Source of the DNA: Streptomyces sp. MBT65
Lineage (GTDB): Bacteria; Actinomycetota; Actinomycetes; Streptomycetales; Streptomycetaceae
DNA: 64,000 bases
Direction: 5' to 3'
Assembly: GCF_016612545.1 (NCBI RefSeq)
Contig: NZ_JAENRY010000007.1
Location: 29,205-93,204 of the forward strand
Below the pieces are notes generated by a model. It searched no databases. It had not been told where the DNA came from and saw only the letters and a program-made list of their open reading frames with translations. This document shows, in pieces, positions 44,224 to 53,293 of this stretch (positions within the stretch are counted from its first letter, which is position 1; the number at the start of each line of letters is the position of its first letter). Made by a program: the position numbers and the translations under genes.

Positions 44224-44531
44224 GAGGAGGGGGCCTTTCGTCCTGAGGTGGGGGGTGGACGCCGCCGGCGTGAGGGCGGTGAGAGGTGAACACGCGTGTT
44301 CACATACGTGAGCGCAGAATGCATTCATGGGAGGTCTGTTGGCTGGTGAACCTAAAGGTCTGCACCAAAGCCGTCAAGAGGTGCGACCGCAGAAGTCCCG
44401 CACGTCATGGCTGAGTTGAGAAGTTGTAGGCGAAGGAAAAGAAATCACCAGGACCATTGAGCGGCCGGTTCTCACAGGTCACACTGTGCAAGCTTTGTGA
44501 TGATCGTCTGGGTGCGCATGTCGGAGGAGCC
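44224..44531. promoter_or_regulatory. Divergent intergenic region with 18-bp palindrome and dre-like site
   Basis: This 308-base gap separates the GH18 gene (-) from the membrane-protein gene (+). It holds a perfect 18-base palindrome GTGAACACGCGTGTTCAC (44286-44303). It also holds AAAGGTCTGCACCAAA (44354-44369), which partly matches the DasR consensus ACTGGTCTAGACCACT used to control chitinase genes. I see no further gene here. Confidence 0.5.
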
Positions 44532-45041
44532 ATGAACACAGCGGGGACCGCGGAGGTCGCGGTGCGGCACATCCTCAGTGACAGGGTCACGGGCGGATTC
44601 CTGACACCGAAGACGCGCACGATCACCTGGACCGACGCGCACTACGTGGTCAAGCGGCCCCCGTCGGGCAAGCACACGGTGGAACTGACCTGCACCGAGT
44701 GCTCGGCGTCCCTGCTGGCCGAGGTTCGCGACCACTCCACCACGCGTACGCTCGCGACCATCCTGCGCGTCGCCGGGGTGCTGTGTCTGATCGCCTTCGT
44801 CACCGCGTTCGCCTACGCCATCCACGAGGGCGGCAAGACCCTCCCCGAGGGGCAGTCGCTGCCGGCTCTCTTCTCCGTCAGCGTCGTCGCCATCTTCGTC
44901 ACCTTCGTGGCCGCGCCCGTGTTCTACTTCCGCGGCCGCAACTACAACGGCGTCAGCATGCTGGATGCCCCCAAGCCGCGCCGCGGACACCGGATCGTGC
45001 CGGTGCGGGTGGTGAAAAAGGTTCCTCGAACCGGCCGATAG
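44532..45041 (+). CDS. Small membrane protein of unknown function
   Basis: 169-residue protein. The N-terminal half is soluble and includes a CTECSAS cysteine pair. Two transmembrane helices follow (about residues 68-94 and 107-130; VLCLIAFVTAFAYAI, VVAIFVTFVAAPVFYF) and the C-terminal tail is basic (RRGHRIVPVRVVKKVPRTGR). ATG 44532 has GGAGGAG directly upstream; an earlier start would be unsupported. No family recognised. Confidence 0.78.
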   Translation: MNTAGTAEVAVRHILSDRVTGGFLTPKTRTITWTDAHYVVKRPPSGKHTVELTCTECSASLLAEVRDHSTTRTLATILRVAGVLCLIAFVTAFAYAIHEGGKTLPEGQSLPALFSVSVVAIFVTFVAAPVFYFRGRNYNGVSMLDAPKPRRGHRIVPVRVVKKVPRTGR

Positions 45042-45148
45042 CCCGGGCGAGTTCGGCGTGCCGGTCCAGCGTGAGCCGCGGGTGGCCGTCGGCGGTCCGG
45101 CGTGCGACACCCGGACGGGATGTCCCGGCGGGTGGCAGAATCAGCGGC

Positions 45149-47749
45149 GTGGATCGGGGGATCCTGGAGCGCGAGCCCCAATTGGCGCTATTGGCATCGG
45201 CCGCGCGTGAGGCGGCGGACGGGGCCGGATCCGTGGCGCTCGTCTTCGGCGAGGCCGGCATCGGCAAGTCGAGCCTGGTGAGGGCCATGCCGGACCGGCT
45301 GCCCCCTCGCTCACGCATCCTTGTCGGGCAGTGCGACGACCTCGCCACCCGCCGCCCGCTCGGCCCGTTCCGCGACCTCGTCGGCAGCGTCGGCGCCGAA
45401 CTCGCCCACGCCGTCGTCGAAGGCGGCGACCGCCAGCGCGTCTACGAAGCACTCCAGGAAGAGCTGGCCGGGATACCGCGTCCGACGGTCCTCGTCGTGG
45501 AGGACGTCCACTGGGCCGACGAGGCCTCGCTGGACGCCCTACGCTTCCTGGTGCGGCGGATGGAACGGCTCCCCGCCGTACTCGTCCTCACCTACCGCGA
45601 CGACGAACTCAGCCGTGAGCATCCACTGCGACACCTGCTGGGCCAGGCGTCCCGCGCCGACCGCGTGCACCGGCTGCCGCTGGCCCGCCTCTCCAAGTCG
45701 GCCGTACGCACGCTCAGTTCGGCCAGTCGGCTCGACCCGGCGCAGGTGTACGAGGTGACCTCCGGCAACCCCTTCTTCGTCACCGAGGTCCTGGCGGCCG
45801 GCGGTACCGGGGGAGTGCCGCCGACCGTCGTCGACGCGGTGCTCGCCCGGCTGCGCGGACTCGACGGCCCGAGCGTGGACGCTCTGGAGCAGCTCGCCGT
45901 CCTGCCCTCGGCCGTCGAACGGCCCCTGGTCGACGCCCTGTTGCCGGACGGTGTCGCCGGACTGGCCGCGGCCGAACAGCGCGGACTGCTCGCCGTGACT
46001 CCCGAACGAGTCGCGTTCCGGCACGAGTTGATCCGCCGCGCCATCGCCGACTCGCTGCCCGCGGCCCGCCGTATCGACCTCAACCGTGGTGCTCTCACCG
46101 CACTCGTGGTCCGACCGGGCTCCGACCCGGCCCGTATCGTCCACCACGCCGCGCAGGCCGGTGACCAGGACGCCATCGCCCGCTACGGCCCGCACGCGGC
46201 CCGGGACGCCACCGAGGCGGGTTCCCACCGCGAGGCCGCCGCCCATCTACGGCTCGTGCTGCGGCAACGCCACCGCTACACCCCCGCCGAACTCGCCGAC
46301 CTCCTCGAACGCTACGCCGTGGAGTGCTACACCATCGCCGACTCCGTCGAGGCCGTCGCCGCGCAGCGGGACGCCGTTGCCCTGCGCCGCTCACTGGGCG
46401 ACACCCTCGCGCTCGGCGCCGACCTGCGCTGGCTGTCGCGCATCCACTGGTGGGCGGGTCACGCGGAGGAGGCCCAGGACGCGGCACGGGAAGCCATCGC
46501 CGTCCTCGAACGCGCCGGTGACGACCGCCTGTTGGCGCTCGCGCTCAGCAACACCGCCCAACTGCGCATGCTGTCCGACCGGTACGCCGAGGCCGTCGCA
46601 CACGGCGAGCGCGCCATCGCCCTGGCCCGCCGCACGGACGACGCCGCGATCCTCGCCCACGCCCTCAACAACGTGGGCGCCGCCCGCTGGCGCAGCGGAG
46701 ACCCGGACGGGCGACGGCAGTTGGAGGAGAGCCTCGCCGTCGCGCTCGCCGCGGGCGAGGTCGAACACGCCTGCCGGTCCTACGCCAACATCATCTGGTC
46801 CCTCCTCGACAACCTCCGCTACACCGAGGCCGACCGCTATCTGCCCCCGGCGATGGAACTCGCCGACCGCGCCGAGCACTTGGGGTTCCTCAACTACCTG
46901 CACGTCGAGCAGGCCATGCGCCGGCTCGCCGCCGCCGACTGGGACGACGCCGAGCGGCACGCCGAGTACGGGATGCACGACTTCGTACCGGCCCGCTGTC
47001 CCGCGCTGACCGTCCTGGCCCGTGTACGGGTCCGGCGCGGCAGGCCGGGCGCCGACGAACTCCTCACCCAGGCCTGGGAGATCGCCGTACGGACCGGGGA
47101 GTTGCAGCGCACCGGACCGGTGGCGGCCGTACGGGCGGAGGCGGCCTGGCTGCGCGGCGACCACGCTGCGGCGGCCACCGCGGCCGGGCCGGTGCACGCG
47201 CAGGCGGGGCGGCTGGACTACGGGCCGTACCGGGCCGAACTCGGCTACTGGCTCGGCAAGTCCGGGCACCCCGTGACCGTCGACGACAGCGACCACCCGT
47301 ACGCACTCCAGGCCGCAGGCGACTGGAAACGGGCCGCGGACCGGTGGGAGAAGGCCGGTTGCCCCTACGAACACGCCGCCGCGCTCGCGGAGAGCCCCGA
47401 CCCGGCCGACAAACTCACCGCGCTCGCCCGGCTCGACGCACTCGGCGCCGAACCCCTCGCCCACCTGGTCCGCGCCGAGCTGCGCGACCTCGGCGTCCGC
47501 CGTATCCCGCGCGGCCCGCACGCGGCGACCCGGGGCAACCCGGCCGGTCTCACGGAACGCCAACTCCAGGTCGTACGGCTACTGGTGGACGGACTGACCA
47601 ACCCGGAGATCGCCGACCGCCTCGTCGTGTCCGTGCGGACCGTCGACAACCACGTACGGGCCGTACTGGAGAAGCTGGACGCACCCACCAGGCGGCAGGC
47701 CGCCGCCCGGGCCACGGAACTCGGACTGCTGCCGGACGGCGAAATGTAG
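45149..47749 (+). CDS. LuxR family regulator with AAA ATPase domain (LAL type)
   Basis: 866-residue LAL-type regulator. The N-terminal ATPase has Walker A GEAGIGKSS (34-42) and Walker B VLVVEDVHWADE; a long TPR-like helical region follows. The C-terminal LuxR HTH is LTERQLQVVRLLVDGLTN and VSVRTVDNHVRAVLEKL. GTG 45149 (VDRGILEREPQL) gives the standard family N-terminus. Such proteins activate nearby genes, and the flavin oxidase downstream is a plausible target. Confidence 0.93.
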   Translation: MDRGILEREPQLALLASAAREAADGAGSVALVFGEAGIGKSSLVRAMPDRLPPRSRILVGQCDDLATRRPLGPFRDLVGSVGAELAHAVVEGGDRQRVYEALQEELAGIPRPTVLVVEDVHWADEASLDALRFLVRRMERLPAVLVLTYRDDELSREHPLRHLLGQASRADRVHRLPLARLSKSAVRTLSSASRLDPAQVYEVTSGNPFFVTEVLAAGGTGGVPPTVVDAVLARLRGLDGPSVDALEQLAVLPSAVERPLVDALLPDGVAGLAAAEQRGLLAVTPERVAFRHELIRRAIADSLPAARRIDLNRGALTALVVRPGSDPARIVHHAAQAGDQDAIARYGPHAARDATEAGSHREAAAHLRLVLRQRHRYTPAELADLLERYAVECYTIADSVEAVAAQRDAVALRRSLGDTLALGADLRWLSRIHWWAGHAEEAQDAAREAIAVLERAGDDRLLALALSNTAQLRMLSDRYAEAVAHGERAIALARRTDDAAILAHALNNVGAARWRSGDPDGRRQLEESLAVALAAGEVEHACRSYANIIWSLLDNLRYTEADRYLPPAMELADRAEHLGFLNYLHVEQAMRRLAAADWDDAERHAEYGMHDFVPARCPALTVLARVRVRRGRPGADELLTQAWEIAVRTGELQRTGPVAAVRAEAAWLRGDHAAAATAAGPVHAQAGRLDYGPYRAELGYWLGKSGHPVTVDDSDHPYALQAAGDWKRAADRWEKAGCPYEHAAALAESPDPADKLTALARLDALGAEPLAHLVRAELRDLGVRRIPRGPHAATRGNPAGLTERQLQVVRLLVDGLTNPEIADRLVVSVRTVDNHVRAVLEKLDAPTRRQAAARATELGLLPDGEM

Positions 47750-47851
47750 GTAGCCGACCGTCCCGAGCTGAGTGACGCGCACGGATGACCGTGCTGTTCC
47801 GGGCGAAATACAACAAGCGGGTCATCCAGAGCACCATGAAACGGGGACCGC

Positions 47852-49267
47852 ATGTCCAGCACACCCGCACAGACCGCTCGCCGTGAACTGACCGGCTTCA
47901 CCGGGGAGTTGATCGGCCCGGACGACGCCTCCTACCCGGAGGCCCGGGCCGTCTACAACGCGATGATCGACAAACGGCCCGCGCTCGTCGCACGCTGCGC
48001 CGACGCCGACGCGGTGGCCCGCGTGATCGCCTTCGCCCGCGCCCACGACCTGCCCCTCGCGGTGCGCGGCGGCGGCCACCACGGGGCCGGGCTCGGCACC
48101 GTCGACGGGGGAGTGGTCGCCGATCTCTCCCCGCTGAAGGACATCCAGGTGGACCCCGAGGCCCGTACGGTCCGGGTCGGCGGCGGCTGTGTCTGGGGCG
48201 AGGTGGACCGCGCCACCAACGCGCACGGACTCGCCACCCCCAGCGGCATCATCTCGACCACCGGCGTCGGCGGCATCGCCACCGGCGGCGGGCTCGGCCA
48301 CCTCACCCGCAGGTGCGGGCTGACCATCGACAACCTGCTGGAGGCCGAGCTCGTCCTCGCCGACGGCAGCCGGGTGCGGGCGAGCGCCGACGAGAACAGC
48401 GACCTGTTCTGGGCGGTCCGGGGCGGTGGCGGCAACTTCGGCGTCGTGACCTCGTTCCTGTTCCGGCTCCACGAGATCAGCACGGTCGTCGCGGGACCCA
48501 CCTTCTGGCCGGTCGAGATCAGCGCCGAAGTCCTCACCGCCTACCGGGATTTCCTGCCGAACGCACCCCGCGAACTGAACGCCTTCTTCCTCCACGGCAG
48601 TGTCCCGCCCGCCCCGCCGTTCCCCGAGGAGATCCACCTGCGCAAGACAGCGGGCGTCGTGTGGTGCTACACCGGCGGCGACACCGAGGCCGCCGCACGC
48701 GAGATGGCGCCCCTGCTCGACGCGCTGCCGACACCGCTGCTGCACGCGGCCGGACCGATGCAACACCCCGACATGCAGGGCATGTTCGACGGGCTCTACC
48801 CGCCCGGCGACCAGTGGTACTGGCGCGCCGACTTCGTCGACGACATCCCCGACGAGGCCGTCGAACTCCACGCCAAGTTCGGCGCCGAGGTCCCCACCCC
48901 GCAGTCCACGATGCACCTCTACCCGATCGACGGCGCCGCCCACGACGTGGGCAACGACGAGACCCCGTGGGCGTATCGCGACGCACGCTGGGCGTCCGTC
49001 TTCGCCGGAGTCGACGGGGACCCCGCCAACGCCGGCCTCATCAAGAGGTGGGCCGTCGACTACCAGGAGGCCCTGCACCCGTACTCGGCGGGCGGCGCCT
49101 ACGTGAACATGATGATGGACGAGGGTCAGGAACGTGTCCGGGCCAGCTACCGGGGCAACTACGACCGGCTGGCCCGCATCAAGGCCGACCGTGACCCGGA
49201 CAACGTTTTCCACCTCAACCAGAACATCCACCCGGCGCCGAAACCGCGCTACGAGACCCGCCCGTGA
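47852..49267 (+). CDS. FAD-linked oxidase, berberine-bridge-enzyme-like
   Basis: 471-residue FAD_binding_4/BBE protein. VRGGGHHGAGLGTVDGGV includes His76/His77, one of which is the usual histidyl-FAD site. TGVGGIATGGGLGHLTRRCG follows, and the C-terminal BBE tail is DPDNVFHLNQNIHP. The second covalent cysteine (GxCxxVG) of bicovalent enzymes is not seen, so FAD is probably attached once. It oxidises an alcohol, sugar or amine of unknown identity. No signal peptide is visible. Confidence 0.92.
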   Translation: MSSTPAQTARRELTGFTGELIGPDDASYPEARAVYNAMIDKRPALVARCADADAVARVIAFARAHDLPLAVRGGGHHGAGLGTVDGGVVADLSPLKDIQVDPEARTVRVGGGCVWGEVDRATNAHGLATPSGIISTTGVGGIATGGGLGHLTRRCGLTIDNLLEAELVLADGSRVRASADENSDLFWAVRGGGGNFGVVTSFLFRLHEISTVVAGPTFWPVEISAEVLTAYRDFLPNAPRELNAFFLHGSVPPAPPFPEEIHLRKTAGVVWCYTGGDTEAAAREMAPLLDALPTPLLHAAGPMQHPDMQGMFDGLYPPGDQWYWRADFVDDIPDEAVELHAKFGAEVPTPQSTMHLYPIDGAAHDVGNDETPWAYRDARWASVFAGVDGDPANAGLIKRWAVDYQEALHPYSAGGAYVNMMMDEGQERVRASYRGNYDRLARIKADRDPDNVFHLNQNIHPAPKPRYETRP

Positions 49268-49292
49268 GAGAGGTTCCGAGGCCGGGCCGGCA

Positions 49293-50108
49293 TCACGCGT
49301 TCGGGTCGAACGAGATGCCGGACGGCTTCGCGATGGACAGCGCGTAGTTGAAGTCGCTGTCCCTGATCTTCAGCGTCGCCGAACCGAAGTCCGCTGCCAG
49401 GAGCTTGTCCTTGAGACCGGCCGGGTAGCCGTTCCAGCCCACCAGACGCGGGTAGAACCAGTTGCCGGTGGCGTTCTCCGCGGGCTCGTCGTTCGTGTTG
49501 GCGAAGCGGAAGTCGTGCGAGCCGATGCCGTCCTTGTGGTAGACGATCTTGGGGTGTGTGCCGTCGAAGCGCACCCCCGAGGCCGCCGACACCTGGTAGG
49601 CGGAGTGCTGCGACACCGACACGTACTGGACCGTGTTGTCCTTGATCCACACCACGACATGCTCCCAGTCGTGGGTGTGCCCGATCGCCGCCGGACCCAG
49701 GGTGACCTGGTCCTTCTCGAAGTAGCTCGCGTACATCACCGCGCACCAGTCGTTGTTGCACTTGGTGCGGGAGTACGTGTTCGCGTTGTTCAGCTGGGCC
49801 ATGTCGTGGCAGTGCCCGTTGACGTCGCCGCCGAGCTTGAGCCCGGGGTTGATGGTGCCGTCCAGACCGATGGCGGCGGTCGCGTAGCAGCCGTCGCCGT
49901 CGTAGTCGTAAGCCGGGGAGAAGCTCTGCTCCAGGCCGTCTGCGTTCTGCGGGAGCAGAGTCAGTACGTTGGCCTGGGCGGCTGTCGCCTGCCCGATCAC
50001 GAGGCCGAGCGCACCGAGGACGGTGACGACGGCCGAGCGGCGGAGGCGCCGGCGGCGGGACTTCGGGGCTCTCGCCGGGCTGTCGGTGGGGGGTGTCAGA
50101 TCAGGCAC
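49293..50108 (-). CDS. Secreted NPP1/NLP (necrosis-inducing-like) protein
   Basis: 271-residue exported protein starting at GTG 50108 (GGAG 6 bases upstream). An Arg-rich n-region (KSRRRRLRRS) and hydrophobic core end near ATAAQA. The NPP1 domain carries GHTHDWEHVVVWI (143-155), a variant of the heptapeptide GHRHDWE in which the central Arg is Thr, and four cysteines. In plant-associated microbes NLPs damage eudicot membranes; other NLPs are non-toxic. Whether this one is toxic cannot be told from sequence. Confidence 0.9.
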   Translation of the reverse strand: MPDLTPPTDSPARAPKSRRRRLRRSAVVTVLGALGLVIGQATAAQANVLTLLPQNADGLEQSFSPAYDYDGDGCYATAAIGLDGTINPGLKLGGDVNGHCHDMAQLNNANTYSRTKCNNDWCAVMYASYFEKDQVTLGPAAIGHTHDWEHVVVWIKDNTVQYVSVSQHSAYQVSAASGVRFDGTHPKIVYHKDGIGSHDFRFANTNDEPAENATGNWFYPRLVGWNGYPAGLKDKLLAADFGSATLKIRDSDFNYALSIAKPSGISFDPNA

Positions 50109-50356
50109 GCTGGCTCCAGTTCCTGGCGGTGGGGGCGCTACTGGCTGCGCCAGGTCCAGACCTTTGCAGGCCGGTGTGTGCACGTCAACACCCTTGCGGT
50201 GTACGAACTTTGGCGCACCGCTGAACTCTCCCGCCTGTGCTTTTCCTGTGTCACCGCGGCTCTCGGCGCGACCATGGCCCTCGGGGAACAGGTGCGCTAA
50301 TTTGAGGTCCACGGCACAGGTGAATGGGCACCCGTGGTGAGTGCGGGAGGTTCTGG

Positions 50357-51322
50357 TTGACTCCGGCACAGTTACGGGCCTTCGCGGCGACCGTCCGCCT
50401 CGGTTCCGTGAAGGCCGCGGCGGCCGACCTCGCCGTGACCGAGTCGGCCGTGTCGATCCACATCGCGCATCTGCGCAGGGAACTCGGCGACAAACTCTTC
50501 GCCCGCACGGCCAACGGGCTCGCGTTCACACCCGGCCGGTTGCGGCTGGCCAGCCGGGCCGCCGAACTGCTGGGACTCCAGGACCGGACGATCCAGGAAG
50601 TTCAACAGGCGGGCTCCGGACGGAGGTTGCTGCGCGTCGCCGCGTCGAGCCTGTTCGCCGAGCACGCGGCGCCCGGGCTGATCGAACTGTTCGCGGGGCG
50701 CGCGGACGACCTCGACGTCGAACTGAGCGTGCACAGCCCGCAGAACTTCGCCTCCCTGCTGCTCAACCGCTCCGTCGACGTGGCGATCGGGCCCCGCCCC
50801 GCCACCCTCGACGACGCGATGACCTGCACGCACTTCCTCAACTACCAGGTCATCGCCGTCGTAGGGCCCGATCATCCGCTCGCCACCGGGACCGGCGCGA
50901 GTGCGGGCGTGGCCGAACTGCGGGGACAGACCTGGCTGTTGGGGCCCTCGGCGGTCGGGCGGACGGGGATGGTGCCGTCGGTGCTGCGGCGGTTGGGCAT
51001 CCCCGAACACAACCAGCGGATCTTTCAGAGTCATGCCGCGTCCGTCGACGAGGCCAAGCGGGGCAAGGGAGTTGCTCTCGCGGTCGCCTTCGCCGTGACG
51101 AAGGATCTCGCAGAGGGCGACCTCCGTCAGCTTGCCGGTCCGCACCTTCCTGCCCGTGGCTCCTGGAATCTGCTCACCCTTCCCGATCGCGAAGCGGGGG
51201 CCGCCGCGGCGGAGTTGAGGCGGTTCGTCACCACGCCGCGGGCGACGCAGGCGATGTTGCGTGGGGCGGGGGTCACTGCGGGGCGGTTTCGGCCGGCGAT
51301 TCATGTGACGTTGTGGAGTTGA
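50357..51322 (+). CDS. LysR family transcriptional regulator
   Basis: 321-residue LysR regulator. The HTH is at residues 1-60 (LTPAQLRAFAATVRLGSVKAAAADLAVTESAVSIHI) and the effector domain follows. TTG 50357 is the best start: GGGAGG lies 6 bases upstream and the family N-terminus matches; a longer GTG-started form is possible. Its 3' end overlaps coxE by 50 bases on the other strand. It may control the cox operon that it faces, as LysR genes do in some actinobacterial cox clusters. Confidence 0.88.
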   Translation: MTPAQLRAFAATVRLGSVKAAAADLAVTESAVSIHIAHLRRELGDKLFARTANGLAFTPGRLRLASRAAELLGLQDRTIQEVQQAGSGRRLLRVAASSLFAEHAAPGLIELFAGRADDLDVELSVHSPQNFASLLLNRSVDVAIGPRPATLDDAMTCTHFLNYQVIAVVGPDHPLATGTGASAGVAELRGQTWLLGPSAVGRTGMVPSVLRRLGIPEHNQRIFQSHAASVDEAKRGKGVALAVAFAVTKDLAEGDLRQLAGPHLPARGSWNLLTLPDREAGAAAAELRRFVTTPRATQAMLRGAGVTAGRFRPAIHVTLWS

Positions 51323-52601
51323 GGGCGTGGTTGTTGTGCTGCGGGCCGGTGGTGGCCGGACGCGCAGTTCCCACCGGCCCTGGGAGGCGCGCTCCGCGCG
51401 GCCTGCCGAGCCGTGCGATCTCGTCCGGCACCCGCAGCAGCGCGCCGAAGCTGTCGGCCGGTAGGAGCAGGTCCACGTACGGCAGAGCCGCCGCCATCGT
51501 CGTCGTGCGAGGCCTGAAGCCGGGGGCTGCGGCGCGGGGGTTGAGCCAGATCACGGTGTGGGCGCGGCGTCGCAACCTGGCCATGACCGTGGCCAGTTGG
51601 TGCGCCGGGTCCCCGTCCCAGCCGTCCGAGGCGATCAGGACGACCGCGCCGCGCAGGCTGCCGCCGTGGTGCGAGGCGAGGAGAGTGCCCAGGGAGTGGG
51701 CGATGCGCGTGCCGCCGAAGCGGTCGGTGACCCGGGCGGTCGCCTCGTCGAGCGCCTCCTGCGCAGAGTGGTGCGCGAGCGCCGGTGTGAGCCGGGTCAA
51801 CGACGTGGCGAACGCGAAGACTTCGGCACGGGTCGTCAGCGCGAGGGCCCGCATCAGGTACAGATACGCCACCGCCTGTGCCTGCATCGACCGGCTCACG
51901 TCACACAGCACCACGACCCGGCGCGGCCGGTCCAGCGGGCCCGCCCGGACCAGCCGTACGGGCTCCCAGCCGGTGCGCCGGGCCTGGGCCACCGTCTCCC
52001 GGACCGCCACCCGATGACCGCCCGTCCGCACGGTGAGGCGCCGGGTGCGGCGCACGGGCCATGCGCGCAGTCGCTCCTCCAGCCAGCGGCCGAGTAACTC
52101 GGCCTGATCCGGGGCGAGTTCGCCGAACGGGGTGTCCACCGCGCCCGCCAGATCGCTCGGCAGGCGCTCGGGCACGGTCAGGGCTCGGTCCGCGCGGTGG
52201 TCGGCGGTGTCCACGGCGGGCGGCAGGGTCACCCACGGCAGACCGGAACCCCCGACGGGGTCTCGGCCGTGAGCGTCGGTGCCCCCGGAGTCGTGGGCAC
52301 CACCCGCCCCGCCGTGCCCATTGCGGCGCGCGTTCGGGTCGAGGGCGAGCACCGACTGCCCGAAGACCGCGTCGAAGACCTCGTCGAAGCGGGCCAGTTC
52401 GGGACGGTCGCGTACGAGGGTGACGCGGGCCGTCCAGTACAGCGACGTCCGTGTCCTGGGCGGGGCCGCGGCCAGCGCGAGCACGAAGTCCCGGGCGGCG
52501 GTCGGGCCCACCGGCACGCCGTGCTCCCTGAGCCGGGCGGCCAGCGCGGTGGCGAAGGCGGCCCGGTCGACTGCGGGCAGCAGCGGGCCAGTCGGTGTCA
52601 T
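51273..52601 (-). CDS. coxE: CoxE-like VWA-domain protein
   Basis: 442-residue von Willebrand A domain protein. The MIDAS motif is DVSRSM (234-239), and ASDGWDGD and TRIAHSLGTLL are further VWA landmarks. CoxE works with the MoxR-type ATPase CoxD to mature the Cu-containing active site of carbon monoxide dehydrogenase. It is the last gene of the leftward cox operon and overlaps coxG by ATGA. Confidence 0.9.
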   Translation of the reverse strand: MTPTGPLLPAVDRAAFATALAARLREHGVPVGPTAARDFVLALAAAPPRTRTSLYWTARVTLVRDRPELARFDEVFDAVFGQSVLALDPNARRNGHGGAGGAHDSGGTDAHGRDPVGGSGLPWVTLPPAVDTADHRADRALTVPERLPSDLAGAVDTPFGELAPDQAELLGRWLEERLRAWPVRRTRRLTVRTGGHRVAVRETVAQARRTGWEPVRLVRAGPLDRPRRVVVLCDVSRSMQAQAVAYLYLMRALALTTRAEVFAFATSLTRLTPALAHHSAQEALDEATARVTDRFGGTRIAHSLGTLLASHHGGSLRGAVVLIASDGWDGDPAHQLATVMARLRRRAHTVIWLNPRAAAPGFRPRTTTMAAALPYVDLLLPADSFGALLRVPDEIARLGRPRGARLPGPVGTARPATTGPQHNNHALNSTTSHESPAETAPQ

Positions 52602-53293
52602 CGGACCAGGAGATAGACCACCACGGCGACGACGACGGCCGCGACGACGACGGGGATCAGCCGCTTGTAGACGGATGCGCCGGCCACCCGCATCAGATCC
52701 AGGGGTTCGGCCGGCGTCGGCGGGGCCACGGAGGTCGGGACCGTCTCCGGCACCGGTTTCACATCCGGCTCCGGTAGCGTCTCCGCCTCAGGTACCGCGG
52801 CAATCTCCGGTACCGCCTCCGCTTCCGGTTCTGTTTCCGGTGGGGCCTGCGTCGCCAGCAACTGCGTCTCCACGTTCGCCACGAACTGCGCGAACAGCTT
52901 CTCCGAGATCTCCTTGATCATGCCGCTGCCGAACTGGGCCAGTCTGCCGCTGATGTTGAGGTCCGTGCTGACCGTCACGACCGTGCCCGTGCCCTCGCCG
53001 CGCAGCCGGGCGTCGACCGTCGCGGAGGCGTTGCCGCCCCCGCGCATGTCCCTGCCGGCCGCGCTGATCACGGCGTGATGGGCGGTCTCGTCCCGTTCCA
53101 CGAAGCGTGCCGTGCCCGCGAACTGGCTGACCATGGGACCGACTTTGACCCTGACCTTGCCCCGATGGACGTCACCGTCGACGCCGGTGAGTTCGGCGCC
53201 GGGCATGCACGGGGCGAGGGCCTCCAGATCGGTGAGCGCCTGCCACGCCCGCTCGACCGGCACACCGACGCTGAACTCGTTGTCGATCTTCAT
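52598..53293 (-). CDS. coxG: CoxG, membrane-anchored SRPBCC protein of CO dehydrogenase
   Basis: 231-residue protein. An SRPBCC ligand-binding domain (about 1-148; MKIDNEFSVGVPVERAWQAL, CMPGAEL) is followed by a long Glu/Pro/Ala-rich linker and one C-terminal helix (VVVAAVVVAVVVYLLVR). CoxG anchors CO dehydrogenase at the membrane and in mycobacteria is reported to bind menaquinone for electron transfer. The anchor-plus-linker layout fits that role. It overlaps coxD and coxE by ATGA. Confidence 0.9.
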   Translation of the reverse strand: MKIDNEFSVGVPVERAWQALTDLEALAPCMPGAELTGVDGDVHRGKVRVKVGPMVSQFAGTARFVERDETAHHAVISAAGRDMRGGGNASATVDARLRGEGTGTVVTVSTDLNISGRLAQFGSGMIKEISEKLFAQFVANVETQLLATQAPPETEPEAEAVPEIAAVPEAETLPEPDVKPVPETVPTSVAPPTPAEPLDLMRVAGASVYKRLIPVVVAAVVVAVVVYLLVR

